Positions 19,338-28,616 of a stretch of 64,000 nt of DNA are shown here, one piece after another. The stretch lies in contig PKDD01000137.1 of the NCBI GenBank assembly GCA_002862465.1, forward strand, positions 1 through 64,000, in the 5' to 3' direction. The DNA is from Haliea sp. (GTDB lineage: Bacteria > Pseudomonadota > Gammaproteobacteria > Pseudomonadales > Halieaceae). Position 1 is the first letter of the stretch, and each line of letters opens with the position of its first letter. The notes beneath the pieces are model-generated. The model saw only the letters and a program-made list of their open reading frames with translations, did no database searches and was not told the origin of the DNA. A program made the position numbers and the translations under genes.

Positions 19338-19626
19338 ACATTATCTCCTGTGATGCGTGTTGGACCGCCGATTCTATACCGCAAATGCTTGATGACCCAG
19401 TGAAAAAGCATCAGGGCAGCGTCCGCATATCGCCATTTTGATCTCTCAGTGACGCAGGGGGAACTTTACCCTAGACGCTATGTCTCAATATTGAAAGCTA
19501 GAAATTTCTTTTTGAAATAATCTGCATTTCGACCTTGCACTCGGCAAGAGACCGAGAGTTTTCAAAACGCTGCAGGATGGTCCTGCATTATTCGACGCCT
19601 TAGGTAACGTGAATGAGTACTTTCTT

Positions 19627-21270
19627 ATGAAAATGATTAAAACACAATTAGCAGTAGTCGCAGGTGTGGCCGTCATGACCCTGTCCATTGAAGCTTTATC
19701 ACACGGATATGTGTCACAACCAGAAAGTCGTTCATATCTGTGTAAGTTGGGCGAAAATACCGGATGTGGCGCGGTTCAATATGAACCTCAATCTGTGGAA
19801 GGCATAGACGGCAGCCCTCGTTTCCCCTTAGGTGGCCCGGCTGATGGCACTATTGCTGCGGCAGGCAGCCCGGCTTGGTCAGAGCTGAACGCCCAAACCC
19901 CCGCTCGCTGGTCAAAAAATGGGATCTCCGCTGGAACTAACGTTTTTACTTGGACCTTTACTGCCAACCATGTTGCTCGTGATTGGCGATACTTCATTAC
20001 CACCCCCGACTGGGACCAATCACAACCGCTGGCGCGCTCTGCGTTTGAACTGACACCTTTTTGTGAATATGACGGCGGCATGGTCCGACCACCAATGACA
20101 GTGCAACATGCCTGCGAAGTACCGTATCGTGAAGGTTACCAAGTTATTTTGGCAGTATGGGATGTTGGGGATACAGCGGCGTCTTTCTACAATGCGATTG
20201 ACGTGGACTTTGAAGGCGGCAACACAGGCTCAGTAGAGGACAGCGCATTCACAGAAGTCGGCACCATATCGGGCGCCATCGCACTCAACGCGGGAGACAC
20301 TATCTATACTCGCGTGATGGACACAAACGGTGAGAATGTGTCGCTATCTGCCTCCTACACGGCAACCGTTGCAACCTCTGGTGCTGCAGCAAGTCTTGAA
20401 CTGGCGCGCGCTATAAACGCACAGGGCTATTTTTTCGCGGGTGAAAAATCAGGCGATACCTTCACGCCAATCGCGGGCGCGAACAAGATTTATGCAATGG
20501 GAGATGATGACATTCAGTCGATTCAAGTCGCCATTGAATTTGCAGAGACGGAATCGAACTACCAAGTAACTCTATCAAACGTAGATTCCCCCGTGGAAAT
20601 AAACAGCTCGGGCATGGCAGACGTCCATTTCACGGTGTCCACCGATAGTCCAGTGAATATTATTGCCACACTGTTTGATTCCAGCGGCGCAACAGTCACC
20701 AGCGATACCTTTATCCTTGACGATACCATTCCGATGGTTGATGACGCCGCCTCCTGTGATTTGCCTGAGCAAGTCGTGTCTATGCAGAGTGTCGATCTTA
20801 AGCTGCACGTCCACGAGGCCTTCGCAGGTGACTATACATTGGTTGTGGTTGCTACAGCCATTCAGGGTAATGCGACTATCCAGAATACCGCCAACGTGAC
20901 ACTGCTGGGTTCAAGTACAGAAACGCCAACAATCGACGACTCAGGTTCTTGCGATAGATCTGACCCTATGGCGTCTATGCAGCCGGCCTTTAACGCCTCT
21001 ACTGTCTATACTGGCGGTGAATTCGTGAGTTACAGTGGCTTGATCTACAGGGCAAAATGGTGGACTGTTGATGTTGCGCCTGACGTGACGAATGCATTCG
21101 AACTCATATCTGACGTACGTCTAGACTATTCCGAATCCACGACCTTTGTTGAAGGCGCAGAGGCAATATTTCAGGGTGGCGTATACCGCGCCAACTGGTG
21201 GACACTTGGAGCTTCACCAGTGACAAACCCTGAAGTATGGTCGTTGATTGGCCCCGCTCCCTCTTGCTAG
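19627..21270 (+). CDS. Secreted chitin-binding lytic polysaccharide monooxygenase (AA10) with CBM
   Basis: Copper-dependent LPMO that cleaves crystalline chitin oxidatively, of the GbpA/Cbp21 kind. ATG 19627 opens a signal peptide ending in EALS, directly before His-Gly-Tyr-Val. That His is the N-terminal half of the copper histidine brace; the second His is in TANHVARDWRYF. The AA10 domain fills about the first 200 mature residues. It is followed by a GbpA-like middle region and a C-terminal part with two chitin-binding-like segments (YRAKWWT and YRANWWT). A GTG at 19609 could extend the frame by six residues, and ATG 19633 is also possible. It is followed by a strong terminator. Confidence 0.92.
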   Translation: MKMIKTQLAVVAGVAVMTLSIEALSHGYVSQPESRSYLCKLGENTGCGAVQYEPQSVEGIDGSPRFPLGGPADGTIAAAGSPAWSELNAQTPARWSKNGISAGTNVFTWTFTANHVARDWRYFITTPDWDQSQPLARSAFELTPFCEYDGGMVRPPMTVQHACEVPYREGYQVILAVWDVGDTAASFYNAIDVDFEGGNTGSVEDSAFTEVGTISGAIALNAGDTIYTRVMDTNGENVSLSASYTATVATSGAAASLELARAINAQGYFFAGEKSGDTFTPIAGANKIYAMGDDDIQSIQVAIEFAETESNYQVTLSNVDSPVEINSSGMADVHFTVSTDSPVNIIATLFDSSGATVTSDTFILDDTIPMVDDAASCDLPEQVVSMQSVDLKLHVHEAFAGDYTLVVVATAIQGNATIQNTANVTLLGSSTETPTIDDSGSCDRSDPMASMQPAFNASTVYTGGEFVSYSGLIYRAKWWTVDVAPDVTNAFELISDVRLDYSESTTFVEGAEAIFQGGVYRANWWTLGASPVTNPEVWSLIGPAPSC

Positions 21271-21281
21271 AGGATATGAAA

Positions 21282-21306
21282 GGGGGAACTTGGTTCCCCC
21301 GTTTTT
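21282..21306 (+). terminator. Rho-independent terminator after the LPMO gene
   Basis: A perfect 8-base stem, GGGGGAAC (21282-21289) and GTTCCCCC (21293-21300), with a 3-base loop is followed by GTTTTT. It ends the LPMO transcript. Confidence 0.92.
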
Positions 21307-21378
21307 AAAGGCAGTTTAAATACCCCAAGTCCGTCTCGCGGCGATGAAGCAGCAGAACCGAACAAGCAGAAGCTTCTT

Positions 21379-21768
21379 GTGTTGCGTTTCTATTTATTTT
21401 TGCATAAAAATCCGTCTTCTAATGATTTTTTTTTGCGTTGGCTTATACTTTCAACAATGCAAAACGCACTCAAAAAACACGTGAGTGAGCGCTGTTTATT
21501 CACCGCCGCAGCACTGTTCATATTTACTATCGATTTCGATTCCTCCACTGTGATGACTTCGCTTCCGGTCGCGGCGCTCGAACTGTCTGCCGCTGCGACG
21601 GAACCGGTAAGGGCAATTTATGATTACTCGATTACGACTGCCTCATGCCTGCTGATCAGCGATCGACATACTGATCTCTTAGGCGGTCGGACCTGGCTAT
21701 TTGTTAGTGCTGCTGTTTTTAGTCTGGCCTCGCTAATTGACGACGTGGCAGGCTGGAAGAAAGCGTGA
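21379..21768 (+). pseudogene. Remnant of a DHA2-type MFS transporter (N-terminal part)
   Basis: The 129-codon frame resembles only the first four membrane segments of a drug-efflux MFS protein of about 450-500 residues. The TIDFDSSTVMTSLPVAALEL stretch matches the first helix region, and DRHTDLLGGRTWLF is a damaged loop motif A (normally like GRLADLLGRRRVF). Motif glycines and arginines are lost and nothing follows. The next gene starts in its stop codon (GTGA overlap), so the fragment may still be translated. It could be a new short protein rather than a dead gene, but decay is the simpler reading. The possible GTG start is 21379, with an ATG at 21457. Confidence 0.55.
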
Positions 21769-22508
21769 CACACCAGCGGAAATATTCACCTATTCTGCTT
21801 GTGCTCTCGGGACTGCTGCTGCTGAGCAAAACCGGATATGCAGACTCGCAGCAGGTGTTTTCTGCCTCATCTTCCCCATGGCTACACGCCGTAGGCAAGT
21901 TACAAGTACCCGGGCAGCGCAATCAAAATGGACATCGCTCACACTATTTGGAAGATTGCAGTGCCACTCTGGTTTCACGCGACACAAGAAGCGATGCCGA
22001 TATCATCATCACTGCATGGCACTGCCTCGAGTTCTATCGGGACCTAACTAAACCTATTGTCTTTACAGCAGTAGCAATATCAGGGGAATCAGTGAGGCGA
22101 GAAGCCCGGCGTTTAGCTGATGGTGGCGGGATGCACGCGGATTGGGCTATTTTACGACTGCGCCGCAAGATAAGTTCAGGACAAATTATCGCTCTTGATA
22201 TCCATCCTCACATTGCGGATTCGGATCGGCCGATAATTATGGCCGGCTACTCTAGCGATAATGGAGTAAGTAATTCAGGTGACATCCTAACATTCGACCC
22301 CGCCTGTATCATTTACCAACAGCAGCCCCACCTCGGCGACACAGACTGCATGGCTCAAAAAGGCGCTTCCGGCGGTGCAGTAATACAACTTTCCAACAAT
22401 GCAGAACCGCTGATGTGCGGTGTCATATCGCAAGGCAATGGCGAAGATCACAGTACCTTTGTTCCAGTAAATATATTTAGAAGTGCTATTAATCTTTATT
22501 TAAAATGA
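21765..22508 (+). CDS. Exported trypsin-like serine protease
   Basis: A 247-residue chymotrypsin-fold protein. An N-terminal hydrophobic segment (ILLVLSGLLLLSKTGYA) is a likely signal peptide. The catalytic triad is visible: His in ITAWHC, Asp in HADWAILRL and Ser in KGASGGAV. The Cys after the His, and other Cys residues, suggest disulfides in the periplasm or outside the cell. The GTG start at 21765 overlaps the preceding stop (GTGA) and has GGAAG upstream. The substrate is unknown. The nearby LPMO would fit a secreted-polymer theme, but a terminator separates the two. Confidence 0.85.
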   Translation: MTHQRKYSPILLVLSGLLLLSKTGYADSQQVFSASSSPWLHAVGKLQVPGQRNQNGHRSHYLEDCSATLVSRDTRSDADIIITAWHCLEFYRDLTKPIVFTAVAISGESVRREARRLADGGGMHADWAILRLRRKISSGQIIALDIHPHIADSDRPIIMAGYSSDNGVSNSGDILTFDPACIIYQQQPHLGDTDCMAQKGASGGAVIQLSNNAEPLMCGVISQGNGEDHSTFVPVNIFRSAINLYLK

Positions 22509-22538
22509 AGGACGGCACCTTGACCGCAACTCAACCGA

Positions 22539-23492
22539 TCAGTCTGCGTCGGTTTTCACTCTAGACGCCTGGCGCTCCGGCGGCGGTGCTCCAACATGAG
22601 CTTGACCTCTTAGCGCTGCGAGTTCTACCTGCTTCTGGCGTTCTCTAAAGCGCGTTGCTTGATCTGCCGTCAGATCGTCATAGCAATGAGGGCAGCACAC
22701 ACCAGCTTCATATTGTCTAGAGTGCTTCTCCTGCTCGGTAATGGGATGGCGGCAACCAAAGCATTGATCGTAACACCCTTTTTCTAATTGATGATCCACC
22801 GAAACTCTGTTGTCGAAGACGAAGCACTCACCCTTCCACAGACTATCCTGCTGCGGCACGTCCTCCAGGTATTTCAAAATCCCGCCTTGCAGGTGATACA
22901 CCTCTTCGAATCCCTCACTGAGCATGAACGCAGACGCTTTTTCACAGCGAATGCCTCCGGTACAGAACATCGCTACTTTTTTATGCTTGCTAGGATCAAG
23001 GTTCGCGCGAACAAAATCTGGAAATTGTCGAAAGTTCTGGGTACGCGGATCAACGGCGCCGTTAAAGCTACCAATATCACACTCATAGTCATTGCGCGTA
23101 TCGATCAAAAGAACTTCAGGATCACTAATCAAATCGTTCCAGTCGCGTGCGCCGACATAGGTCCCAGCACGGATATTGGGATCAACCCCTGCTATGCCCA
23201 TCGTAACAATTTCTTTTTTTAACTTGACCTTCATGCGATAAAAAGGCACGTGGTCATCGCAAGATTCTTTAGGCTCCAGATCACAGAGGCGAGAATCACT
23301 GCGCAGGTAGGCGATTACGCCATCGACGCCTTCCCTGCTACCTGCAATGGTGCCATTAATACCCTCTCGTGCCAATAACAAGGTCCCTTTCACGCCGGCC
23401 GTCAAGCATGCGTCCAGCAGTGGCTCTCGAAACTCATGATAATCTTCTAAGGTAACAAATTTATACAGCGCTGCAACGACGACTGATTCCAT
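22539..23492 (-). CDS. trhO: tRNA uridine(34) hydroxylase (rhodanese-fold)
   Basis: TrhO (YceA family) hydroxylates U34 of certain tRNAs with oxygen, helping to form 5-methoxy- or 5-oxyacetyl-uridine. The 317-residue protein has the N-terminal acylphosphatase-like part with [10 protein letters not shown], a rhodanese domain with catalytic Cys177 in [11 protein letters not shown], and a C-terminal Cys cluster ([11 protein letters not shown] and CCPHCYDD) that probably binds zinc. The order and length match the family. It starts 9 bases after the bolA-family gene and is probably co-transcribed with it. Confidence 0.93.
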   Translation of the reverse strand: MESVVVAALYKFVTLEDYHEFREPLLDACLTAGVKGTLLLAREGINGTIAGSREGVDGVIAYLRSDSRLCDLEPKESCDDHVPFYRMKVKLKKEIVTMGIAGVDPNIRAGTYVGARDWNDLISDPEVLLIDTRNDYECDIGSFNGAVDPRTQNFRQFPDFVRANLDPSKHKKVAMFCTGGIRCEKASAFMLSEGFEEVYHLQGGILKYLEDVPQQDSLWKGECFVFDNRVSVDHQLEKGCYDQCFGCRHPITEQEKHSRQYEAGVCCPHCYDDLTADQATRFRERQKQVELAALRGQAHVGAPPPERQASRVKTDAD

Positions 23493-23501
23493 TATCTAGA
23501 C

Positions 23502-23825
23502 CTAGGTTTGATCTGCCTTACTGCCGCCGAGGCACTCTGGCGAGGCATGCACTCCCTGATCTCTTTTCTCCCATTCGCCACCTGTGTGCGTATGCAAAGC
23601 AAGAGCATGTACCGGACCCGCCAGTTGCTGCGCTAGTACGGCATAAACCTGCTGATGCCGCGAAACTCTAGAACACCCTTCGAAGGTGCCACTGACCACC
23701 ACGACCCGAAAGTGAGTTTCTGAATCTGCCGGCACGCTGTGCATATGGCTTTCGTTAACGACCTCTAGAAATATTGGAGCAAAGCTACTTTGAAGTTGCT
23801 GCTCTATCTGTTGCTGTATGATCAT
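23502..23825 (-). CDS. bolA: BolA family protein
   Basis: A 107-residue BolA-fold protein; these proteins work with monothiol glutaredoxins in iron-sulfur handling, and E. coli BolA also affects cell shape. Visible family marks are NESHMHSVP near the N-terminus and the VSGTFEGCSRVSRHQQVYA core, in which the RH is the conserved cluster-ligand area. The frame is open upstream to 24080, but ATG 23825 is chosen because the BolA fold begins there; AGTAGG lies upstream. It is followed by trhO after 9 bases. The C-terminal tail beyond the fold is not conserved. Confidence 0.88.
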   Translation of the reverse strand: MIIQQQIEQQLQSSFAPIFLEVVNESHMHSVPADSETHFRVVVVSGTFEGCSRVSRHQQVYAVLAQQLAGPVHALALHTHTGGEWEKRDQGVHASPECLGGSKADQT

Positions 23826-23904
23826 AAGACGCCTACTAAGAATGGCAAGAGTTCTTCGCCTCCAAATTATAACCAAGGTCAAGGCAGGGTGACAGCTGCG
23901 ATCA

Positions 23905-24945
23905 TCAACCTTTGCTGATCCTGCGACTAGCGCGAAACTGCCCGGGAGTCTGTAAGGTCCATTTTTTAAACGATCGATGAAAGGCACTAGGGTCAGTAAA
24001 CCCCATCTGCAACGCAACCTCATTAATCGACAACTCCGGCCGAACAAGACATAGCTTCGCAGCCTCGCACCGCGCCTCATCCTTAAGCTGCTGGAATGTT
24101 GTACCCTCGCGCTTCAATCTGCGGCGGAGCGTCGGGGCGGACATTTTTAACGCACTGCTGATGGCCTCGAATCCAGGAAACCCGTCGCTAAAGTCATGTC
24201 CTATCATGGCTTTTACCTGCGCAGAAATGTTATTTGCCTCTGGACTCGTTTCCATCATTAGCAATTGATAGGGTGCCGTACGCAAAAACTCGCGCAGAGA
24301 GTGCTCGGTATGTACAACAGACCAACTCAGACAAGCGCTATCAAAATAGAGCAAGTCGTGTGCCTGATTGAAATATAGCGGACATCCAAAGAGCTTTTCA
24401 TATTTCTCCAATCGCTCGGGGGTGTCCCCAGAGAAATCCACCCGCTTCAACTCTATCGGGCGACCGCACAGCCAGCCGAAAAACCGATGCCACATGGACA
24501 ACCCATAGGCATCGGCTGCCTCGACACGCGACCGATCATGCCGCACCATCGTGCGATATCCGACCCGCGCGAACTGGTCGCTGAAGTTAGCATACAGCTG
24601 ACTGTGCTCACCAAAGAATGTTCGATAGAACTCTGCAGCACGCTGAATTGCCTGTCCCAAATTGTTGCATGAAATAATACAGTAGCACATCATACGAAAT
24701 GCCCCTGGCGCCACCAACTCACTTCCCGTCGTACCGAATGTTTCATCTTGCAACAATCTCAGAACGCTCTGGTAAATACGAGAATACTGTATGGCACTGA
24801 TCTCGCTACGATACGCAGGATCAGACTCATCCAGAGGGTCAAAGTCTAGACCTGCATCGCCAAGGACAAGGCTGAAATTGTAGCCCTTATCTCCTACCAT
24901 ACGCAGCAATGTCTTGACGAATCGGGTTGGAACGCGGTTGCTCAT
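23905..24945 (-). CDS. AraC-family transcriptional regulator
   Basis: A 346-residue regulator with an N-terminal ligand domain of the arabinose-binding AraC-N type (PF12625-like; residues about 20-205). A C-terminal AraC DNA-binding domain follows, with two helix-turn-helix units; the second is LSINEVALQMGFTDPSAFHR and then FKKWT. This is the OruR/ArgR-like branch often found next to lipid- or hydroxyacid-degradation genes. It is divergent from the unknown gene at 25098, separated by 152 bases. The inducer and the targets are unknown. Confidence 0.9.
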   Translation of the reverse strand: MSNRVPTRFVKTLLRMVGDKGYNFSLVLGDAGLDFDPLDESDPAYRSEISAIQYSRIYQSVLRLLQDETFGTTGSELVAPGAFRMMCYCIISCNNLGQAIQRAAEFYRTFFGEHSQLYANFSDQFARVGYRTMVRHDRSRVEAADAYGLSMWHRFFGWLCGRPIELKRVDFSGDTPERLEKYEKLFGCPLYFNQAHDLLYFDSACLSWSVVHTEHSLREFLRTAPYQLLMMETSPEANNISAQVKAMIGHDFSDGFPGFEAISSALKMSAPTLRRRLKREGTTFQQLKDEARCEAAKLCLVRPELSINEVALQMGFTDPSAFHRSFKKWTLQTPGQFRASRRISKG

Positions 24946-25097
24946 GAAAACACAATCTTACAGATTAGTGATGTCATCTTAGCAGAAGCGCGTCGCCAGA
25001 GCAGCTACAAACCCTGCAGATTGTAACTTGAGATCAGACAAGACCCTGACAGCAGTAAGCCGTATACTCTGACCACAGATGCGAAGGGAACTGCCCG

Positions 25098-25784
25098 ATG
25101 ACAGAGCGCTACAACGTATATTTCGCTGGCCGATTAGTCGACGGACATGATTTAGACAGCGTGCGAAAAAAAATGGCCAAAGCATTTAACGCGGATCAGC
25201 ACACCCTCGACAAATTATTTAGCGGCGAAGTACAGTTAATCAAAAGTGGCTGCGACAAAGCGACCGCAATAAAATACAAGGTTGTGATGCAGCGGGCCGG
25301 CGCAGAGCCGGCCATAGCGAGCATCACATCTGACCCCAAACAGGCTACTGCCGCAGGCATAAAAACGCATACTGGGGCGGAGAGAATTGCAACGCCAGCG
25401 GGTATGCCAGGCACAGCCCGTGCCAGTCTGCCAGAATTCTTGGTGCAGGCCTCAGTCACATCGCAGGAAGCTGCTGTAACCATACGCGAGATTGAACTCT
25501 CTCCTCCCGGGACGAATGTCTTAGATATCGATGAGCGTGCTGCGCCCATCAGAAACAGCATAGACACTTCCACCCTAGAGTTAGACTCACTGGGGCAGCG
25601 CTTGTCTCAGAAATCATTATCACCCCCTGCCATGCCCGACACGAGTCACCTAAGTACAGCAAAAAGTGATGGCGCCATTCCCAATTTGCCATGCAAAAAA
25701 AATACGGTTTCACCTAATATCGATCACCTCACACTGTCACCTTTGGGCTCTGACTTCAGGGACGGTGTTGCGCTCGAAGAATAG
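25098..25784 (+). CDS. Uncharacterised protein with N-terminal RYxVxFxG domain
   Basis: A 228-residue protein with no signal peptide and no membrane segment. The first 75 residues form a compact conserved-looking domain starting RYNVYFAGRLVDGHD, with KLFSGEVQLIKSG and KYKVVMQRAGAEP. I recall similar short domains at the N-terminus of various unrelated gammaproteobacterial proteins. The rest is rich in Ser, Thr, Pro and Ala and is probably disordered. No function can be assigned. It stands alone between an AraC regulator and a two-component system. Confidence 0.65.
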   Translation: MTERYNVYFAGRLVDGHDLDSVRKKMAKAFNADQHTLDKLFSGEVQLIKSGCDKATAIKYKVVMQRAGAEPAIASITSDPKQATAAGIKTHTGAERIATPAGMPGTARASLPEFLVQASVTSQEAAVTIREIELSPPGTNVLDIDERAAPIRNSIDTSTLELDSLGQRLSQKSLSPPAMPDTSHLSTAKSDGAIPNLPCKKNTVSPNIDHLTLSPLGSDFRDGVALEE

Positions 25785-25875
25785 TCTTCGCACATACTCT
25801 ATAAGGGCTGGCGCTGACCCCCAAAAAGTCTGATTATCTCTCTTCGACGGCAAATCATATTTGACAAGTAGCAAA

Positions 25876-27255
25876 TCAAGGAAGATCGACCCTAACCTGT
25901 AAACCGGGATTGTTATTACTCAGCTCTACCGAACCGTAATGGTAATGTGCAATTGCTTGTACCAGACTCAGACCCAAACCATGACCCGGTTGCTCTCCGC
26001 GACTTGACTCCACTCGGTAGAAACGTCGAAACACGCTATCACGCTCCGAAAAAGCGATACCAGGTCCAGAATCAGAAATAACAATGCTATGTCTGCTATT
26101 GCCGTCAGCTGCCATCTTTAGTCCCATCTGCACCCGAATGTAACCATCGGGCTGTGTATACTTAATCGCGTTGTCCAACACATTAGCAAACATCTGAAAT
26201 AATAAATCTACGTCTCCTTTACACACCTGCGAACGAGGGGCGTTTAAGGCCAGTTCAATGTTCTTTTCTTCCGCCACTGGCTCATAGAGTTCTACCACAT
26301 CCTGCAACAACGCCTGCAGTTCTATGTCGCTACCGCCAGCCAATCGACTGCCCGATTCCAAGGTGGAGATTCGCAGGAGAGCGTTGAATGAAGACAAAAG
26401 TTCATCACATTCATCAATAATGCGCTCTAGCTGCCCGCCTTCTTCCTGATTTGACCTATCCCGCAGCTGGCTGAGGTCGTTGCGCATCCGTGTCAGAGGT
26501 GTCCGCAGGTCATGTGCTATATTGTCAGAAACACGCCTTACCCCCTGCATCAGCGTCTCTATCTGCTCCAGCATCTGGTTCATAAACATAGCCAGCACAC
26601 GAATATAGCCCTTCTCCTGTTCTACCTGCAGTCGCTCACTAGCGCCTCCCCGAATCATGCGAGAAACATCTAGATTCAAACGCTCGATTCTGTCTAGTGT
26701 TCGCGCCGCACTAAAAAATCCTCCTATGACACCCAAAATCAGTGTCGCAATTAAAAACCTAAATAGCGTGGTAAAGACTAACTCTGCGCGGTCGACAATA
26801 TCTGCGTAATCGCGCGCCACCATGACTTCATAGCCGTCTCCGAGCAACATGGGGTATGCTAAGAATTCAACATCAATTGACTGTCCCCAATCCTGCAACG
26901 CCAGTTCGAACCCCAACCAACCATCATCAAACTCTCGATAACTGGGTCGTGCAGACAGATCTCCTGCAACTTTTATGCCTTCAACATCAGTCACTAAATA
27001 ATAAAATCGGTGAATTGATGACGACGCCAGTTGATCATCGATATACTCGGTGACACCCGCCAGAGATTGTTCACTATATACCAACTCAAGTGTTTCAAGT
27101 TCGCTCATGACACTCTCACCCAGCGCACGAAAAGACGTGTAGCTAAAATAGAGATAGAAAGCACCTAACAAAAGGAATACGGTAGCGCTGAGAGCGGTGA
27201 CATAAGTGACAATTCCACGAAAAGTGAGACTACTAACGACCTCTCTTGTCTTCAT
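25876..27255 (-). CDS. Sensor histidine kinase
   Basis: Membrane-bound kinase of 459 residues. Segments about 14-36 and 160-182 span the membrane and flank a periplasmic sensor domain of roughly 120 residues; a HAMP linker follows. The phospho-acceptor is His248 in DNIAHDLRTPLTR. The ATP-binding domain shows VLDNAIKY (N-box), SDSGPGIA (G1) and GHGLGLSLV (G2). It starts 10 bases after the response regulator gene, forming a standard pair. The signal is unknown. Confidence 0.95.
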   Translation of the reverse strand: MKTREVVSSLTFRGIVTYVTALSATVFLLLGAFYLYFSYTSFRALGESVMSELETLELVYSEQSLAGVTEYIDDQLASSSIHRFYYLVTDVEGIKVAGDLSARPSYREFDDGWLGFELALQDWGQSIDVEFLAYPMLLGDGYEVMVARDYADIVDRAELVFTTLFRFLIATLILGVIGGFFSAARTLDRIERLNLDVSRMIRGGASERLQVEQEKGYIRVLAMFMNQMLEQIETLMQGVRRVSDNIAHDLRTPLTRMRNDLSQLRDRSNQEEGGQLERIIDECDELLSSFNALLRISTLESGSRLAGGSDIELQALLQDVVELYEPVAEEKNIELALNAPRSQVCKGDVDLLFQMFANVLDNAIKYTQPDGYIRVQMGLKMAADGNSRHSIVISDSGPGIAFSERDSVFRRFYRVESSRGEQPGHGLGLSLVQAIAHYHYGSVELSNNNPGLQVRVDLP

Positions 27256-27265
27256 CGAGCTGCGC

Positions 27266-27961
27266 TCAGTCGTCCAGTTTGGGGCCGAGACGATAACCTT
27301 TTCCTCTCACCGTAGAGAGTAAGGCATGATCGAAACCCTTGTCGATTTTCTGCCGCAGGCGCGACACGTGAACATCAATTACATTAGTCTGCGGATCAAA
27401 GTGATAGCCCCAAACTTGCTCCAACAGCATTGCCCGCGTCACAACTTGGCCCGCGTGACGCATTAGATACTCCAAAAGTTTATATTCCCGGGGTTGCAAA
27501 GTGACGGTAGCCGTCTGGCGCTGCACATGCTGCCTGAGAAGGTCCATGGATAAATCAGCGACCACCAGAGTTGTTTCCGACTCACCCACAGTCGCAGAGA
27601 CACGGCGGTGCAGAACTTCTAGCCTAGCCAGCAACTCCGGCATAGCAAATGGCTTTACAAGGTAGTCATCTGCACCACAGTGCAAACCCTGCACTCGATC
27701 GTCTACTTCCCCCAGAGCACTGAGTATAATCACTGGCGTGTTATCGCCCGCATCTCGCAAGGCATTGATCAATGCCAACCCATCCATCCGCGGCATCATG
27801 CGATCAATCACCATCACATCAAAGGTAGCATTTTGTGCCGCGAGCAGCCCCGCCGAACCGTCGAGTTCATGAACACAGCAATGACCCACCGCAGTCAATT
27901 CAGTAACGATAAAGTCACCGACCTGTTTGTCATCTTCTACTAACAGCACATTCATACGCAT
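27266..27961 (-). CDS. OmpR-family response regulator
   Basis: About 231 residues from ATG 27961, which is preferred over the longer frame beginning at 28000 because the receiver domain starts at once (MNVLLVEDD). The phospho-acceptor Asp is in VMVIDRMMPRMDG. The output domain is a winged helix with LQPREYKLLEYLMRH and VIDVHVSRLRQKID. It is the first gene of the two-component operon, with the kinase 10 bases downstream. The targets are unknown. Confidence 0.95.
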   Translation of the reverse strand: MRMNVLLVEDDKQVGDFIVTELTAVGHCCVHELDGSAGLLAAQNATFDVMVIDRMMPRMDGLALINALRDAGDNTPVIILSALGEVDDRVQGLHCGADDYLVKPFAMPELLARLEVLHRRVSATVGESETTLVVADLSMDLLRQHVQRQTATVTLQPREYKLLEYLMRHAGQVVTRAMLLEQVWGYHFDPQTNVIDVHVSRLRQKIDKGFDHALLSTVRGKGYRLGPKLDD

Positions 27962-28058
27962 AGTCTCTACACTTAACGATAAATATATCATGGGCATCAA
28001 GTGACCCTCAATTTACATTTCGTTAATACTTTTGCTTAATAGTGCTAAACTCCTGCGC

Positions 28059-28520
28059 ATGCCAGAACCTAATCAATTTGATAGCCCTTCCTTACTGCGA
28101 CGCTTGACCGCCATGCTGTATGACACATTGTTAGTATTAGCATTGATAGCGATAGTCAATGGGCTTGCATTAGGTGTTTTAGTCAAGGCGACAGGGGGAG
28201 AGCAACAAATCCTGAGCGCCGAAATGACTCAGATTGTAACGACACTGAGTGTCGTATTTTTCTTCAGTATTTTTTGGGTTAAAAACGGCCAAACCCTCGG
28301 GATGCAGACGTGGCGTATAAAGCTGGTTGATTTTGAGGGCCGGCCTCCCACATTCGGGAAATCCTTACTTCGCTGCCTCGGAGCATCCCTGTCTGCGGCC
28401 TGTCTCGGACTCGGTTATCTGTGGTGTCTAGTGGATCGGAAGCACCGCTATTGGCACGACTACATTTCCGGCACGCAATTGGTCCTGCTGCCTAAGCGGG
28501 AAAAGCTGGCAGAGCCATAA
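28059..28520 (+). CDS. RDD-family membrane protein
   Basis: A 153-residue inner-membrane protein. The RDD domain opens with LLRRLTAMLYDTLLVLAL and continues with the IFWVKNGQTLGMQTWRIKLVD segment that is typical of the family. There are about three membrane helices. ATG 28059 is chosen; a TTG at 28032 would extend it. In many Gammaproteobacteria an RDD gene lies close to lptFG and pepA. Here it directly precedes pepA, on the same strand, and lptFG are missing. No function beyond the family name is known. Confidence 0.85.
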   Translation: MPEPNQFDSPSLLRRLTAMLYDTLLVLALIAIVNGLALGVLVKATGGEQQILSAEMTQIVTTLSVVFFFSIFWVKNGQTLGMQTWRIKLVDFEGRPPTFGKSLLRCLGASLSAACLGLGYLWCLVDRKHRYWHDYISGTQLVLLPKREKLAEP

Positions 28521-28616
28521 AGACTTGGCACTTTTAATGGTCGTTGTTTTTTCAGTTCAGTTTAGCCACCAAACTGCATACACTAATGAATTTAAACTCC
28601 ACTGAGGAATATATTT

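Noticed and set aside
23826..24080. 85-residue N-terminal extension of the BolA protein
   Set aside because: It runs into the AraC gene on the same strand, is rich in Arg, and is not part of the BolA fold.
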